A model generated the notes under the pieces. That model made no database searches. It was given only the letters and a program-made list of their open reading frames with translations, and was not told the DNA's origin. From positions 1-6,289 of the forward strand of contig CANQHB010000057.1 in assembly GCA_947623755.1 (NCBI GenBank): a stretch of 6,289 nt of DNA, in the 5' to 3' direction. Source of the DNA: an uncultured Bacilli bacterium. Lineage in GTDB: Bacteria; Bacillota_I; Bacilli_A; RF39; UBA660. Below are positions 1 to 5,426 of the stretch, one piece after another (position 1 is the first letter of the stretch; each line of letters starts with the position of its first letter). A program made the translations under genes and the position numbers.

Positions 1-9
1 ATAAAAATA

Positions 10-30
10 GCCAAACACAAAGAGTTTGGC
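10..30. other. 7-bp perfect hairpin near the left edge
   Basis: GCCAAAC (10-16) pairs perfectly with GTTTGGC (24-30) around a 7-base loop. On the minus strand the stem is followed by TATTTTTAT, so it could be an intrinsic terminator in that direction. On the plus strand no T-run follows. No minus-strand gene is visible to its right that would need it. It may instead be part of the 3' untranslated region of a plus-strand gene that ends left of the window, in tandem with the terminator at 35-75. Confidence 0.4.
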
Positions 31-34
31 AAGC

Positions 35-75
35 GATTTAATAAAATGATTTATCATTTAATTAAATCTTTTTTT
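35..75 (+). terminator. Intrinsic terminator of an off-window plus-strand gene
   Basis: The stem is GATTTAAT (35-42) with ATTAAATC (61-68), a single A.A mismatch, then AAATGA (44-49) with TCATTT (54-59) around a TTTA loop. Seven T follow (69-75). This is the expected form of a Rho-independent terminator and insulates the surface-protein promoter from upstream transcription. The terminated gene is not in the window. Confidence 0.75.
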
Positions 76-105
76 ATCAAAAAATAAGAATTTACCCTTA
101 AGTAA

Positions 106-132
106 TTGACAGGGTTGGGGGGGGGGTATGAT
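106..132 (+). promoter_or_regulatory. Promoter of the surface-protein gene with a G10 spacer
   Basis: A perfect -35 TTGACA lies at 106-111. The best -10 is TATGAT at 127-132 (5 of 6 to TATAAT), giving a 15-bp spacer; TATTAT at 132-137 would give 20 bp. Neither is the optimal 17 bp. The spacer contains ten consecutive G (117-126), so gain or loss of G would alter -35/-10 spacing. With TATGAT as -10, two added G would give 17 bp. The next gene downstream on this strand is the surface protein at 207. Confidence 0.7.
117..126 (+). repeat. Homopolymeric G10 tract
   Basis: There are ten consecutive G in a window where G runs above four are otherwise absent. It is preceded by GGGTT, so the whole -35/-10 spacer is G-rich. 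Homopolymer tracts of this length are prone to slipped-strand mispairing. The exact length in the assembly may also be a consensus of a mixed population. Confidence 0.9.
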
Positions 133-143
133 ATTATATTTGT

Positions 144-167
144 AGATAAGAGATAAGCTAACTTATC
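144..167 (+). promoter_or_regulatory. Tandem AGATAAG repeat and 5' UTR hairpin
   Basis: AGATAAG occurs twice in tandem (144-150 and 151-157). GATAAG (152-157) pairs with CTTATC (162-167) around a CTAA loop, and the first copy could pair instead. The element lies in the predicted 5' untranslated region of the surface-protein mRNA. It could stabilise the 5' end or bind a regulator; the role is unknown. Confidence 0.4.
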
Positions 168-206
168 GTAAAAATTTTCATGAAAGGAGAAAGGTGAATT
201 TAGAAC

Positions 207-1907
207 ATGAAAAATTTTAACAAAGCTATAGGAATTTTTGCTATCAGTGCTTTAAGTTTTACAATGACTGCTCATGCTGAAGACGTAATTAATTCTGCAG
301 ACACTTTAAATGCTTGTCTACAAACTGAAAATGCTATTTGTACTTTAACTGGTAATATTGATATTACTAGCGCAATCGCTGTAACTAAAAGTGCAACAAT
401 TGATTTAGCAGGCCATGACATTACTTTAACAAATTCAGATGGTAGTGCTTATGTCATTACTTTTGATGCCGCTGGAGGAAAATTTGTCTTAAAAGATAGT
501 AAAAATACCGGAAGTATTAAAAATACAAACGGAAGAGGTGTTTTAGTTTCTGATGGCAATTTAACTCTAAATGGTGTTAAAGTTATTAGTAACGACCGTG
601 CTCTTCAAGTATATTCTACTGGAACTTCTAAAAAAGCTAGTGCTACTTTAGAAAGTGGTAGATTAGAAACTACTAAAGCTTCATCATCAAGAACAGTCTT
701 TTTAGCTGGTAATAATACTGAAGCGGAAAGTGCTACTTTCATTATGGAAGGTGGCGAAGTAGTTGCTCCAATTAGTGCTAAAAATTCCGCTGGAATTAAT
801 GTTGGTAACCAAGCTTCTGGAGGAACTAAAGCTGTTTTAAAAGGAGGTACCGTTACTGCCTATAATGGTGTTAGATTATATGGAAATGGTAATGAAGGAA
901 TGACTGTCTTTACCATGGAAAATGGTACAGTTAACGCTGTTGGTTCTGGTGTTATCATGTCTAATAATAATGACGCTAAAAATGTCGAAGTTTATTTATA
1001 TGGTGGAACAATTAAAGCTGCCGACCAAGACGGTCAAGCTACAGTTAATGGTGATGCCGTTGCTGTTAATCAAAGCCAAACTGGTAAATTAGTTATCGGT
1101 AAAGAAGATGGTACTGGTCCTACTTTAATAGGTGAAACTGGTGTTGCTATAAAAGAAGGTGACATTACTATTCAAGGTGGTGATATTAAAGCTACTGGTA
1201 CATATCGTGCTCATCCAACTAAAAATGATGATGGTACTGAAGATACTGGTGCTGCTGTAAGTATTACTTCAACTAGTGCTGATAGTAATATTTCTGTTAA
1301 AATTACTGGGGGTAATATAACTAGTGAAAACGGTAATGCTTTATATGAAGGTATTGCTGAAGGAAGAACTGAAGTAACTGAATCTAAAGTAAGCGATTTT
1401 GCTATTACTGGTGGTGAATTTACAAGTGCCGAAGGTAAAGATAGCGTTGTTGCTGAAAATTATGCTGAATCATTTATTAGTGGTGGAACATATAGTACTC
1501 CAGTTTCTAAATATTTTGATGATGAAAAAGTTGGTCAATCAGTAAGTGGTCAAGTAGGTGACGTTCACAAAATTAATGCTGTTGCCGATAATGGTACTGT
1601 AACTGTAAACGAAAATGCTGTTGCTGGCGAAACTGTCACTGTTAGCGCTACTGCTAAAGATGGTTACCAATTAACAAGTATTGTTATTACTGATAAAGAT
1701 GGTAAAGAAGTTACTTTAACCGATGGTAAATTTACTATGCCAGCTAGTGACGTTACCGTAACTGCTACCTTTGCTGCTATTAAAACTGATGATACTGTAA
1801 CTGAAGCTCCAAAAACTTTAGATGCTATCGTTGGTTATGCGGCTTTAGCTCTAGCTAGTTTAGGTTTAGTAGGGGTATCTGTTAAAAAATATTTAAGAAA
1901 AAATTAA
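207..1907 (+). CDS. Secreted, sortase-anchored beta-helix surface protein
   Basis: This 566-residue protein is predicted to be exported and fixed to the cell surface. Residues 1-24 form a signal peptide (Lys-containing N-terminus, hydrophobic core, AHA/ED cleavage site). Residues of about 35-440 contain recurring short strands ending in GG or NG turns (MEGGEV, LKGGTV, MENGTV, LYGGTI, IQGGDI, ITGGNI, ISGGTY), the pattern of a right-handed parallel beta-helix. Residues 456-526 resemble a divergent InlB B-repeat-type bacterial repeat (GYQLTSIVI, FTMPASDVTVTATF). The C-terminus is a sorting signal: APKTLD (534-539), a hydrophobic span (540-559) and the basic tail KKYLRKN. The start is supported by AAGGTG at 191-196 and by the signal peptide. 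No catalytic motif is evident, so adhesion or glycan contact is only a guess. Expression is probably phase-variable through the G10 tract in the promoter. A sortase gene lies 380 bp downstream. Confidence 0.85.
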   Translation: MKNFNKAIGIFAISALSFTMTAHAEDVINSADTLNACLQTENAICTLTGNIDITSAIAVTKSATIDLAGHDITLTNSDGSAYVITFDAAGGKFVLKDSKNTGSIKNTNGRGVLVSDGNLTLNGVKVISNDRALQVYSTGTSKKASATLESGRLETTKASSSRTVFLAGNNTEAESATFIMEGGEVVAPISAKNSAGINVGNQASGGTKAVLKGGTVTAYNGVRLYGNGNEGMTVFTMENGTVNAVGSGVIMSNNNDAKNVEVYLYGGTIKAADQDGQATVNGDAVAVNQSQTGKLVIGKEDGTGPTLIGETGVAIKEGDITIQGGDIKATGTYRAHPTKNDDGTEDTGAAVSITSTSADSNISVKITGGNITSENGNALYEGIAEGRTEVTESKVSDFAITGGEFTSAEGKDSVVAENYAESFISGGTYSTPVSKYFDDEKVGQSVSGQVGDVHKINAVADNGTVTVNENAVAGETVTVSATAKDGYQLTSIVITDKDGKEVTLTDGKFTMPASDVTVTATFAAIKTDDTVTEAPKTLDAIVGYAALALASLGLVGVSVKKYLRKN

Positions 1908-1909
1908 TT

Positions 1910-1934
1910 AAAGAAAAAGAAGTTTAATAACTTC
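1910..1934 (-). terminator. Terminator between the surface gene and yidD, possibly bidirectional
   Basis: GAAGTT (1919-1924) pairs with AACTTC (1929-1934) around a TAAT loop. Read on the minus strand, the stem is followed by TTTTTC, as expected for termination of yidD. Read on the plus strand, T-rich sequence at 1941-1949 lies a little downstream and can pair with the A-rich flank, so it may also serve the surface-protein transcript. The two genes converge here with only 33 bp between stop codons. Confidence 0.55.
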
Positions 1935-1940
1935 AAAATC

Positions 1941-2159
1941 TTATTTTTTCGGTGGAACTAAATCAATTCCACCTTTTTTATTGAAAGGGTTACATTTAAG
2001 TAAACGCTTAATAATTAAGTAACTACCCTTAATAGTCCCGTGAATTTCCAAAGCTTCAATTGCATAATTACTACAAGTCGGATAAAAACGACAATGATTA
2101 TGGAAATCTCCGGGAATACTTTGATATAATTTAATTAATTTTATTAAAAATTTTTTCAT
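1941..2159 (-). CDS. yidD: Membrane protein insertion efficiency factor YidD
   Basis: YidD is a small membrane-associated protein that helps the YidC/Oxa1 insertase place proteins in the inner membrane. The family signature is clear: an amphipathic basic N-terminus (KKFLIKLIKLYQ), then CRFYPTCSNYAIEAL, then KRLLKCNPF and a GGIDLVPPK end. From the ATG at 2159 the protein is 72 residues, near the usual length of about 70-85. An in-frame TTG at 2168 would add three residues. SD support is weak for both starts: AGAGGA (minus strand, 2194-2189) is 20 or more bases away. An extended -10 element (TGC-TACAAT, minus strand, 2181-2173) sits so close that the mRNA could be nearly leaderless. In many bacteria yidD sits with rnpA/rpmH/yidC; here it stands alone between the surface protein and the sortase. 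Confidence 0.93.
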   Translation of the reverse strand: MKKFLIKLIKLYQSIPGDFHNHCRFYPTCSNYAIEALEIHGTIKGSYLIIKRLLKCNPFNKKGGIDLVPPKK

Positions 2160-2234
2160 ATTAATCAAACTTATTGTAGCATTATTTTTCCTCTAAAGCT
2201 AGTAAAATTTATTTATTAGTTTGCCTTTCTTTAA

Positions 2235-2263
2235 TTTACATAATTTAAGATAAGTGCTATAAT
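2235..2263 (+). promoter_or_regulatory. Promoter of the sortase gene
   Basis: -35 TTTACA (2235-2240, 5 of 6) is separated by 17 bp from a perfect -10 TATAAT (2258-2263), which is preceded by TGC, an extended -10. Transcription should begin near 2270. The SD AAAGGTG (2274-2280) then lies 7 bases before the ATG at 2288. The sortase therefore has its own strong promoter, independent of the phase-variable one upstream. Confidence 0.8.
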
Positions 2264-2287
2264 ACTAATGTAAAAAGGTGAATATAA

Positions 2288-3163
2288 ATGCCCAAAAAAA
2301 ATGATAAAAAAGATATACCTAAATTAAAAAAAACAACTAAAACCAAAAAAAGACTTAAATCCTGGGTTTGGCTTGTTTTATTAGCAATTAGTCTTGGCGG
2401 ACTGTTTTTTTCCGGCTATAAAATTTTAGCCTGGAATAATGATAATAAGAAAACCGAAGCGCAAATAAAAGAAATCGAAAAAGTAATTAAAGTGGAGGAA
2501 ATTCCTAATGATGAAGAAACCCAAGAAATAGTCAATCCTCCTAGCACTAAGCCTAATCCTAATAATGATTATTGGAATTATATTAAGCTTCCCTTAATTA
2601 GTGTTGATTTTACTGAATTATTAAAGAAGAACTCAGATACGGTCGCCTTTATTAAAGTAAATGGTACGAATATTAATTATCCGGTGGTGCAAACAACCGA
2701 CAATAACTTTTATCTAAACCATTCTTATAATAAAACCAAAAATGAAGCCGGATGGGTTTTCTTAGATTATCGTAATAATATCAATAACTTAGATGATAAT
2801 ACGATTATTTATGCTCATAGTAGACTAGATACCACCATGTTTGGTTCTTTACGTCTTATTTTAACTAATAATTGGTACAAAGATACCGATAACTATGTTA
2901 TTAATATCTCGACCCCCGAATACAATACTTTATGGCAAGTTTTCTCCGTCTATGCCATTCCCACTGAAACTTATTATTTAACTTCCAATTTTGCAACGGA
3001 ATCTTCTCATCAAGAGTTTATCAATACTATTTTAAGTCGCAGTGCCTTTAATTTTAACACAACCGTTGATATTAATGATAAAATTTTAACTTTATCGACT
3101 TGTAAAAATAATGACCGTAAAGTAGTCTTACATGCTAAATTAATTAAACAACAAGCTCGTTAA
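2288..3163 (+). CDS. Class B-like sortase (cysteine transpeptidase)
   Basis: Sortases cut a C-terminal sorting motif and join the substrate protein to cell-wall peptidoglycan (class B enzymes typically recognise NPQTN/NPKTG-like motifs). This 291-residue protein has a Lys-rich cytoplasmic N-terminus (1-25), one membrane segment (about 26-44) and an extracellular linker (50-100). The sortase domain starts at VDFTELLKKN (106-115), typical of class B. The catalytic residues are visible: His177 in YAHS, Cys272 in TLSTC, and probably Arg277 in DRKVVLHAKL. The Cys-to-Arg distance of 5 is shorter than in staphylococcal SrtB. SD AAAGGTG is 7 bases before the ATG. Transcription starts at its own promoter and ends at the terminator at 3178-3207. 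The likely client in this window is the surface protein at 207-1907, with APKTLD. Assignment as a sortase is firm; the class B call rests on the N-terminal block and TLSTC, so no symbol is given. Confidence 0.92.
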   Translation: MPKKNDKKDIPKLKKTTKTKKRLKSWVWLVLLAISLGGLFFSGYKILAWNNDNKKTEAQIKEIEKVIKVEEIPNDEETQEIVNPPSTKPNPNNDYWNYIKLPLISVDFTELLKKNSDTVAFIKVNGTNINYPVVQTTDNNFYLNHSYNKTKNEAGWVFLDYRNNINNLDDNTIIYAHSRLDTTMFGSLRLILTNNWYKDTDNYVINISTPEYNTLWQVFSVYAIPTETYYLTSNFATESSHQEFINTILSRSAFNFNTTVDINDKILTLSTCKNNDRKVVLHAKLIKQQAR

Positions 3164-3177
3164 ACCGTAAAAAAGTC

Positions 3178-3207
3178 AAAAAAGCAAGTATATTTACTTG
3201 TTTTTTT
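3178..3207 (+). terminator. Sortase gene terminator
   Basis: CAAGTA (3185-3190) pairs with TACTTG (3195-3200) around a TATT loop, preceded by six A (3178-3183) and followed by seven T (3201-3207). It starts 15 bases after the sortase stop codon. The flanking A and T runs extend the stem and could also work in reverse. Confidence 0.85.
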
Positions 3208-3226
3208 ATATAATATATAGTAAAAT
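3198..3226 (+). promoter_or_regulatory. Probable rpsB-tsf promoter
   Basis: -10 TAAAAT (3221-3226, 5 of 6) lies 17 bp after a weak -35 TTGTTT (3198-3203), which overlaps the T-run of the sortase terminator. A second TATAAT at 3209-3214 has no good -35. This places the start near 3233 and gives a leader of about 115 bases before rpsB. The call is moderate because the -35 is poor. Confidence 0.45.
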
Positions 3227-3255
3227 AATCTCGGCAAATAAATTGCAAATACACA

Positions 3256-3319
3256 TTAATGGTGAGTTTTATTTCTAGTGCTATTAAAAAAATAGTGGAA
3301 TAAAATGCTGACCCATTAA
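3256..3319 (+). promoter_or_regulatory. Structured rpsB mRNA leader, candidate autoregulatory element
   Basis: Three nested helices can be drawn: TTAATGG (3256-3262) with CCATTAA (3313-3319); TTTTATTTC (3267-3275) with GGAATAAAA (3297-3305, one G.U pair); and CTATT (3281-3285) with AATAG (3291-3295) under an A-rich loop. Internal loops TGAG/TGCTGAC and TAGTG/T separate them. The element ends 12 bases before the SD (AAAGGA, 3332-3337). Asymmetric loops in a stem just upstream of a ribosomal-protein start are typical of leaders bound by the protein product, here S2. I do not match it to a named leader family. Confidence 0.5.
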
Positions 3320-3348
3320 GAGGTAAAAACGAAAGGATGGGATGATTT

Positions 3349-4347
3349 ATGGCCGTTGTTTCTATGAGTTATTTATTAGAAGCAGGAGTTCATTTTGGAC
3401 ATCAAACTAAAAGATGGAACCCTAAAATGAAAGAGTACATTTTTGGTACAAGAGAAGATATTTATATTATCGACCTTGAAAAAACCACTAAGAAATTAGA
3501 GGAGGCATATGAAGCTGTTAAAGCTATCGCCGATAATGGAGGAACTTTCCTATTTGTTGGTACTAAAAAACAAGCTTCCGAAGCCGCTAAAGAAGAAGCT
3601 TTAAGAAGTAATTCTTACTATGTAACTGAAAGATGGTTAGGGGGAACTTTAACTAACTTTAGAACTATTAGAAGAAGAGTAAAACGTCTTGAAGAAATCG
3701 AAAATATGGAAAAAGAAGGTAGATTTGAATTACTACCTAAAAAAGAAGTTATTGGTCTTAAAAAAGAATACGAAAAACTAAATAAGATTTTATGTGGTAT
3801 TCGTAATATGGACAAACTTCCTAATGCTTTAATTATAGTTGACCCTAAAAAGGAAATCAATGCTATTAGAGAAGCTAGAAGATTACGTATTCCTGTAATT
3901 GGTTTAGTAGATACTAATTGTGACCCTGATGACGTTGATTATGTTATTCCTGGTAATGATGACGCTGTAAGAAGTGTTAAAGTTATTCTAGGGGTTTTAA
4001 ATAATGCTATTTGTGAATCCCGTAATTTAGAAATGGTTGATTATGTTACTGAAGAAGATAAGAAATCTGCAAGTGAACCAAAAACTATGGATGAACTAAT
4101 TAAAGAAGAACCCAAAGAACTTAAAAAATCTGATTTAGAAGAACCTACCAAAGATGAAGTAAAACCTAAAAAGGAATCTAAAAAAGAATCTCATAAAGAA
4201 GAACCTAAAAAAGAAGCTGAAGAAGTTAAAGAAACTAAAAATTATAGTGATATGACTTTAACTGAACTTAAAGCTCTTGCTAAAGAACAAGGCATAAAAG
4301 GTTATTCTACAATGAAAAAAGATGAAATAATCGCAAATTTAAAATAA
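3349..4347 (+). CDS. rpsB: 30S ribosomal protein S2 with a Rho-N/SAP-like C-terminal tail
   Basis: S2 (uS2) binds the 30S subunit near the head-platform junction, late in assembly. Family blocks are unmistakable: LLEAGVHFGHQTKRWNPKM, FVGTKKQA, RWLGGTLTNF, and the C-terminal core IPVIGLVDTNCDPDDVDYVIPGNDDA. The core ends near residue 230. The total is 332 residues, about 85 longer than typical S2 proteins of roughly 250. The extra part is a Lys/Glu/Pro-rich linker (about 235-295) followed by a compact helical module (about 298-332: MTLTELKALAKEQGIKGYSTMKKDEIIANLK in outline, shown here by its key words TLTELKALAKE, GIKGYS, MKKDEII). The module resembles the Rho N-terminal/SAP-type helix-extended-loop-helix domain that binds nucleic acid. 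The start is set by the SD AAAGGA at 3332-3337. tsf follows after 26 bp, the classical operon partner. Confidence 0.97.
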   Translation: MAVVSMSYLLEAGVHFGHQTKRWNPKMKEYIFGTREDIYIIDLEKTTKKLEEAYEAVKAIADNGGTFLFVGTKKQASEAAKEEALRSNSYYVTERWLGGTLTNFRTIRRRVKRLEEIENMEKEGRFELLPKKEVIGLKKEYEKLNKILCGIRNMDKLPNALIIVDPKKEINAIREARRLRIPVIGLVDTNCDPDDVDYVIPGNDDAVRSVKVILGVLNNAICESRNLEMVDYVTEEDKKSASEPKTMDELIKEEPKELKKSDLEEPTKDEVKPKKESKKESHKEEPKKEAEEVKETKNYSDMTLTELKALAKEQGIKGYSTMKKDEIIANLK

Positions 4348-4373
4348 TTATAAAATAAAAGGAGGAAATAAAA

Positions 4374-5252
4374 ATGGAAGTTACCGCAAGTATGGTAAAA
4401 GAACTTCGTGAAATGACTGGCGCTGGCATGATGGATTGTAAAAAAGCCTTAGCTGAAACAAAAGGCAATCTGGACGAAGCTGTTAATTGGTTAAGAGAAA
4501 AAGGTATTGCTAAAAGTGCTAAGAAAGAATCTCGAATTGCAGCCGAAGGATTAGCTAATATTTATATTAAGGATAATCGTGCTGTTATTTTAGAAGTTAA
4601 TAGTGAAACAGATTTTGTTAGTAAAAATGCTGAATTTACTAGTATGATTGATACCATCGGAAATACTATTTTAAATAGTGAAGCTACTACTTTAGATGAA
4701 GCTTTAGCTCTAAATTGTGAAGAAGGAACAATTCATGACCTTATCGTTGCTAAAACTGCTAAAATTGGGGAAAAACTATCTTTACGAAGAATTGAAGTAG
4801 TTACCAAAAATGCTAATGAAGTATTTGGAGCTTATCTTCATATGGGTGGTAAAATTGCAGTTTTAAGCGTTATTGAAGGCTCTACTGAAGAAGTTGCTAA
4901 AGACGTTTCAATGCAAGCCGCGGCTATGCGTCCTCAATATGTATTTATTGAAGACGTACCAACAGAAGTTGTTGAAAAAGAAAAAGCTATTCAAAAAGAA
5001 TTAGCTATGTCTGAAGGTAAACCTGCTGAAATCGCTGAAAAAATGGTTGAAGGCCGTATCAAAAAATACTTTAAAGAAATATGTTTAGCTGAACAAGCCT
5101 TTATTAAAGATGGCGATATCTCTGTAAGTACTTACGTTAAAAATAATGGTGGTACCATTAAGAAAGTTATTCGTTATGAAGTAGGCGAAGGTATGGAAAA
5201 AAGAAATGAAAACTTTGCTGAAGAAGTAATGAACCAAATAAAAGGAAACTAA
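4374..5252 (+). CDS. tsf: Translation elongation factor Ts
   Basis: EF-Ts is the nucleotide exchange factor that releases GDP from EF-Tu so that it can be recharged with GTP. The 292-residue length is normal for Firmicutes. The N-terminal UBA-like domain (1-55) carries VKELREMTGAGMMDCKKAL and a GNLDEAVNWLREKG block. The EF-Tu-contacting motif TDFVSKN is at 79-85. The C-terminal region keeps MVEGRIKKYFKEICLAEQAF. The start is fixed by a near-perfect SD, AAAGGAGG at 4358-4365. It is co-transcribed with rpsB and followed directly by a terminator, so pyrH and frr are not part of this operon copy. Confidence 0.98.
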   Translation: MEVTASMVKELREMTGAGMMDCKKALAETKGNLDEAVNWLREKGIAKSAKKESRIAAEGLANIYIKDNRAVILEVNSETDFVSKNAEFTSMIDTIGNTILNSEATTLDEALALNCEEGTIHDLIVAKTAKIGEKLSLRRIEVVTKNANEVFGAYLHMGGKIAVLSVIEGSTEEVAKDVSMQAAAMRPQYVFIEDVPTEVVEKEKAIQKELAMSEGKPAEIAEKMVEGRIKKYFKEICLAEQAFIKDGDISVSTYVKNNGGTIKKVIRYEVGEGMEKRNENFAEEVMNQIKGN

Positions 5253-5271
5253 TCAATCGATTAGTTTTTTT
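5246..5271 (+). terminator. rpsB-tsf operon terminator overlapping the tsf stop
   Basis: AAACTAATC (5246-5254) pairs with GATTAGTTT (5259-5267) around AATC, and seven T run from 5265 to 5271. The tsf stop codon TAA (5250-5252) lies inside the left arm, so translating ribosomes would cover the stem until release. Read on the minus strand, the stem is followed by CCTTTT, a weak terminator for leftward transcripts from the 5310-5520 locus. Confidence 0.85.
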
Positions 5272-5272
5272 G

Positions 5273-5300
5273 TTGTAATTTCTAAAATTTATGCTATAAT
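5273..5300 (+). promoter_or_regulatory. Rightward promoter at the left edge of the palindromic locus
   Basis: -35 TTGTAA (5273-5278) is 16 bp from a perfect TATAAT (5295-5300), which has an upstream TGC (extended -10). Transcription should begin about 5307-5308, at GG, one or two bases before the inverted repeat starts at 5310. No protein-coding gene on this strand follows before 6249, so the product is probably an RNA. Confidence 0.65.
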
Positions 5301-5336
5301 AAATATAGGTAAGCGTTAGGGATTCGAACCTAATGT

Positions 5337-5426
5337 CTACTTTTTTTGCAAAGTGACGCTAAGAAGGAATTCTAGCGTCTTTGTTTTTATTCTTATCAAG
5401 ATTACTCTTTTACGAACCTTCTTCAT
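5337..5426 (-). CDS. Possible 29-aa basic small protein
   Basis: On the minus strand an ATG at 5426 opens a 29-codon frame ending in TAG at 5337. A GGAG lies 8 bases before the ATG, a strong SD for so short a frame. The peptide starts MKKVRKRVILIRIK and ends LLSVTLQKK: strongly basic, with alternating hydrophobic residues and no clear membrane helix. A minus-strand promoter (5528-5556) would transcribe it with a leader of about 95 bases in which CTCC can pair with the upstream GGAG. The coding sequence overlaps the plus-strand RNA almost entirely. It may be a real small peptide (type I toxin-like architecture) or chance; I recognise no family. Confidence 0.25.
   Translation of the reverse strand: MKKVRKRVILIRIKTKTLEFLLSVTLQKK
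5349..5388 (+). terminator. Hairpin plus T-rich tail, possible sRNA terminator
   Basis: GACGCTA (5355-5361) pairs with TAGCGTC (5373-5379), extended inward by GAA/TTC on a GGAA tetraloop with one bulged A, and outward by CAAA/TTTG with a 2-base bulge. TTTGTTTTT follows. It would end a rightward transcript at about 80 nt. On the minus strand A-rich sequence follows instead, so leftward transcripts pass through. Confidence 0.5.

Noticed and set aside
1..57. Minus-strand frame from an ATG at 57 running off the left edge
   Set aside because: It lies across the two hairpins at 10-68, has only weak SD-like sequence, and is too short to judge.
601..1500. Tandem DNA repeats or a CRISPR array within the surface-protein gene
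   Set aside because: The recurring GG-turn strands are protein-level beta-helix rungs. At DNA level they are diverged and irregularly spaced, with no constant repeat-spacer pattern.
3618..3860. An 80-codon open frame on the minus strand inside rpsB
   Set aside because: It is fully antisense to conserved S2 coding sequence, its composition is a Ser/Leu/Ile-rich shadow, and it has no promoter or SD context.
5316..5333. GGGATTCGAACC looks like a tRNA T-arm on the minus strand (GGTTCGAATCC)
   Set aside because: The T-stem does not pair properly (two mismatches or a bulge). No D-arm, anticodon arm or CCA end could be placed with the 5520 side, so I do not call a tRNA. A remnant tRNA 3' end as an old attachment site remains possible but unsupported.
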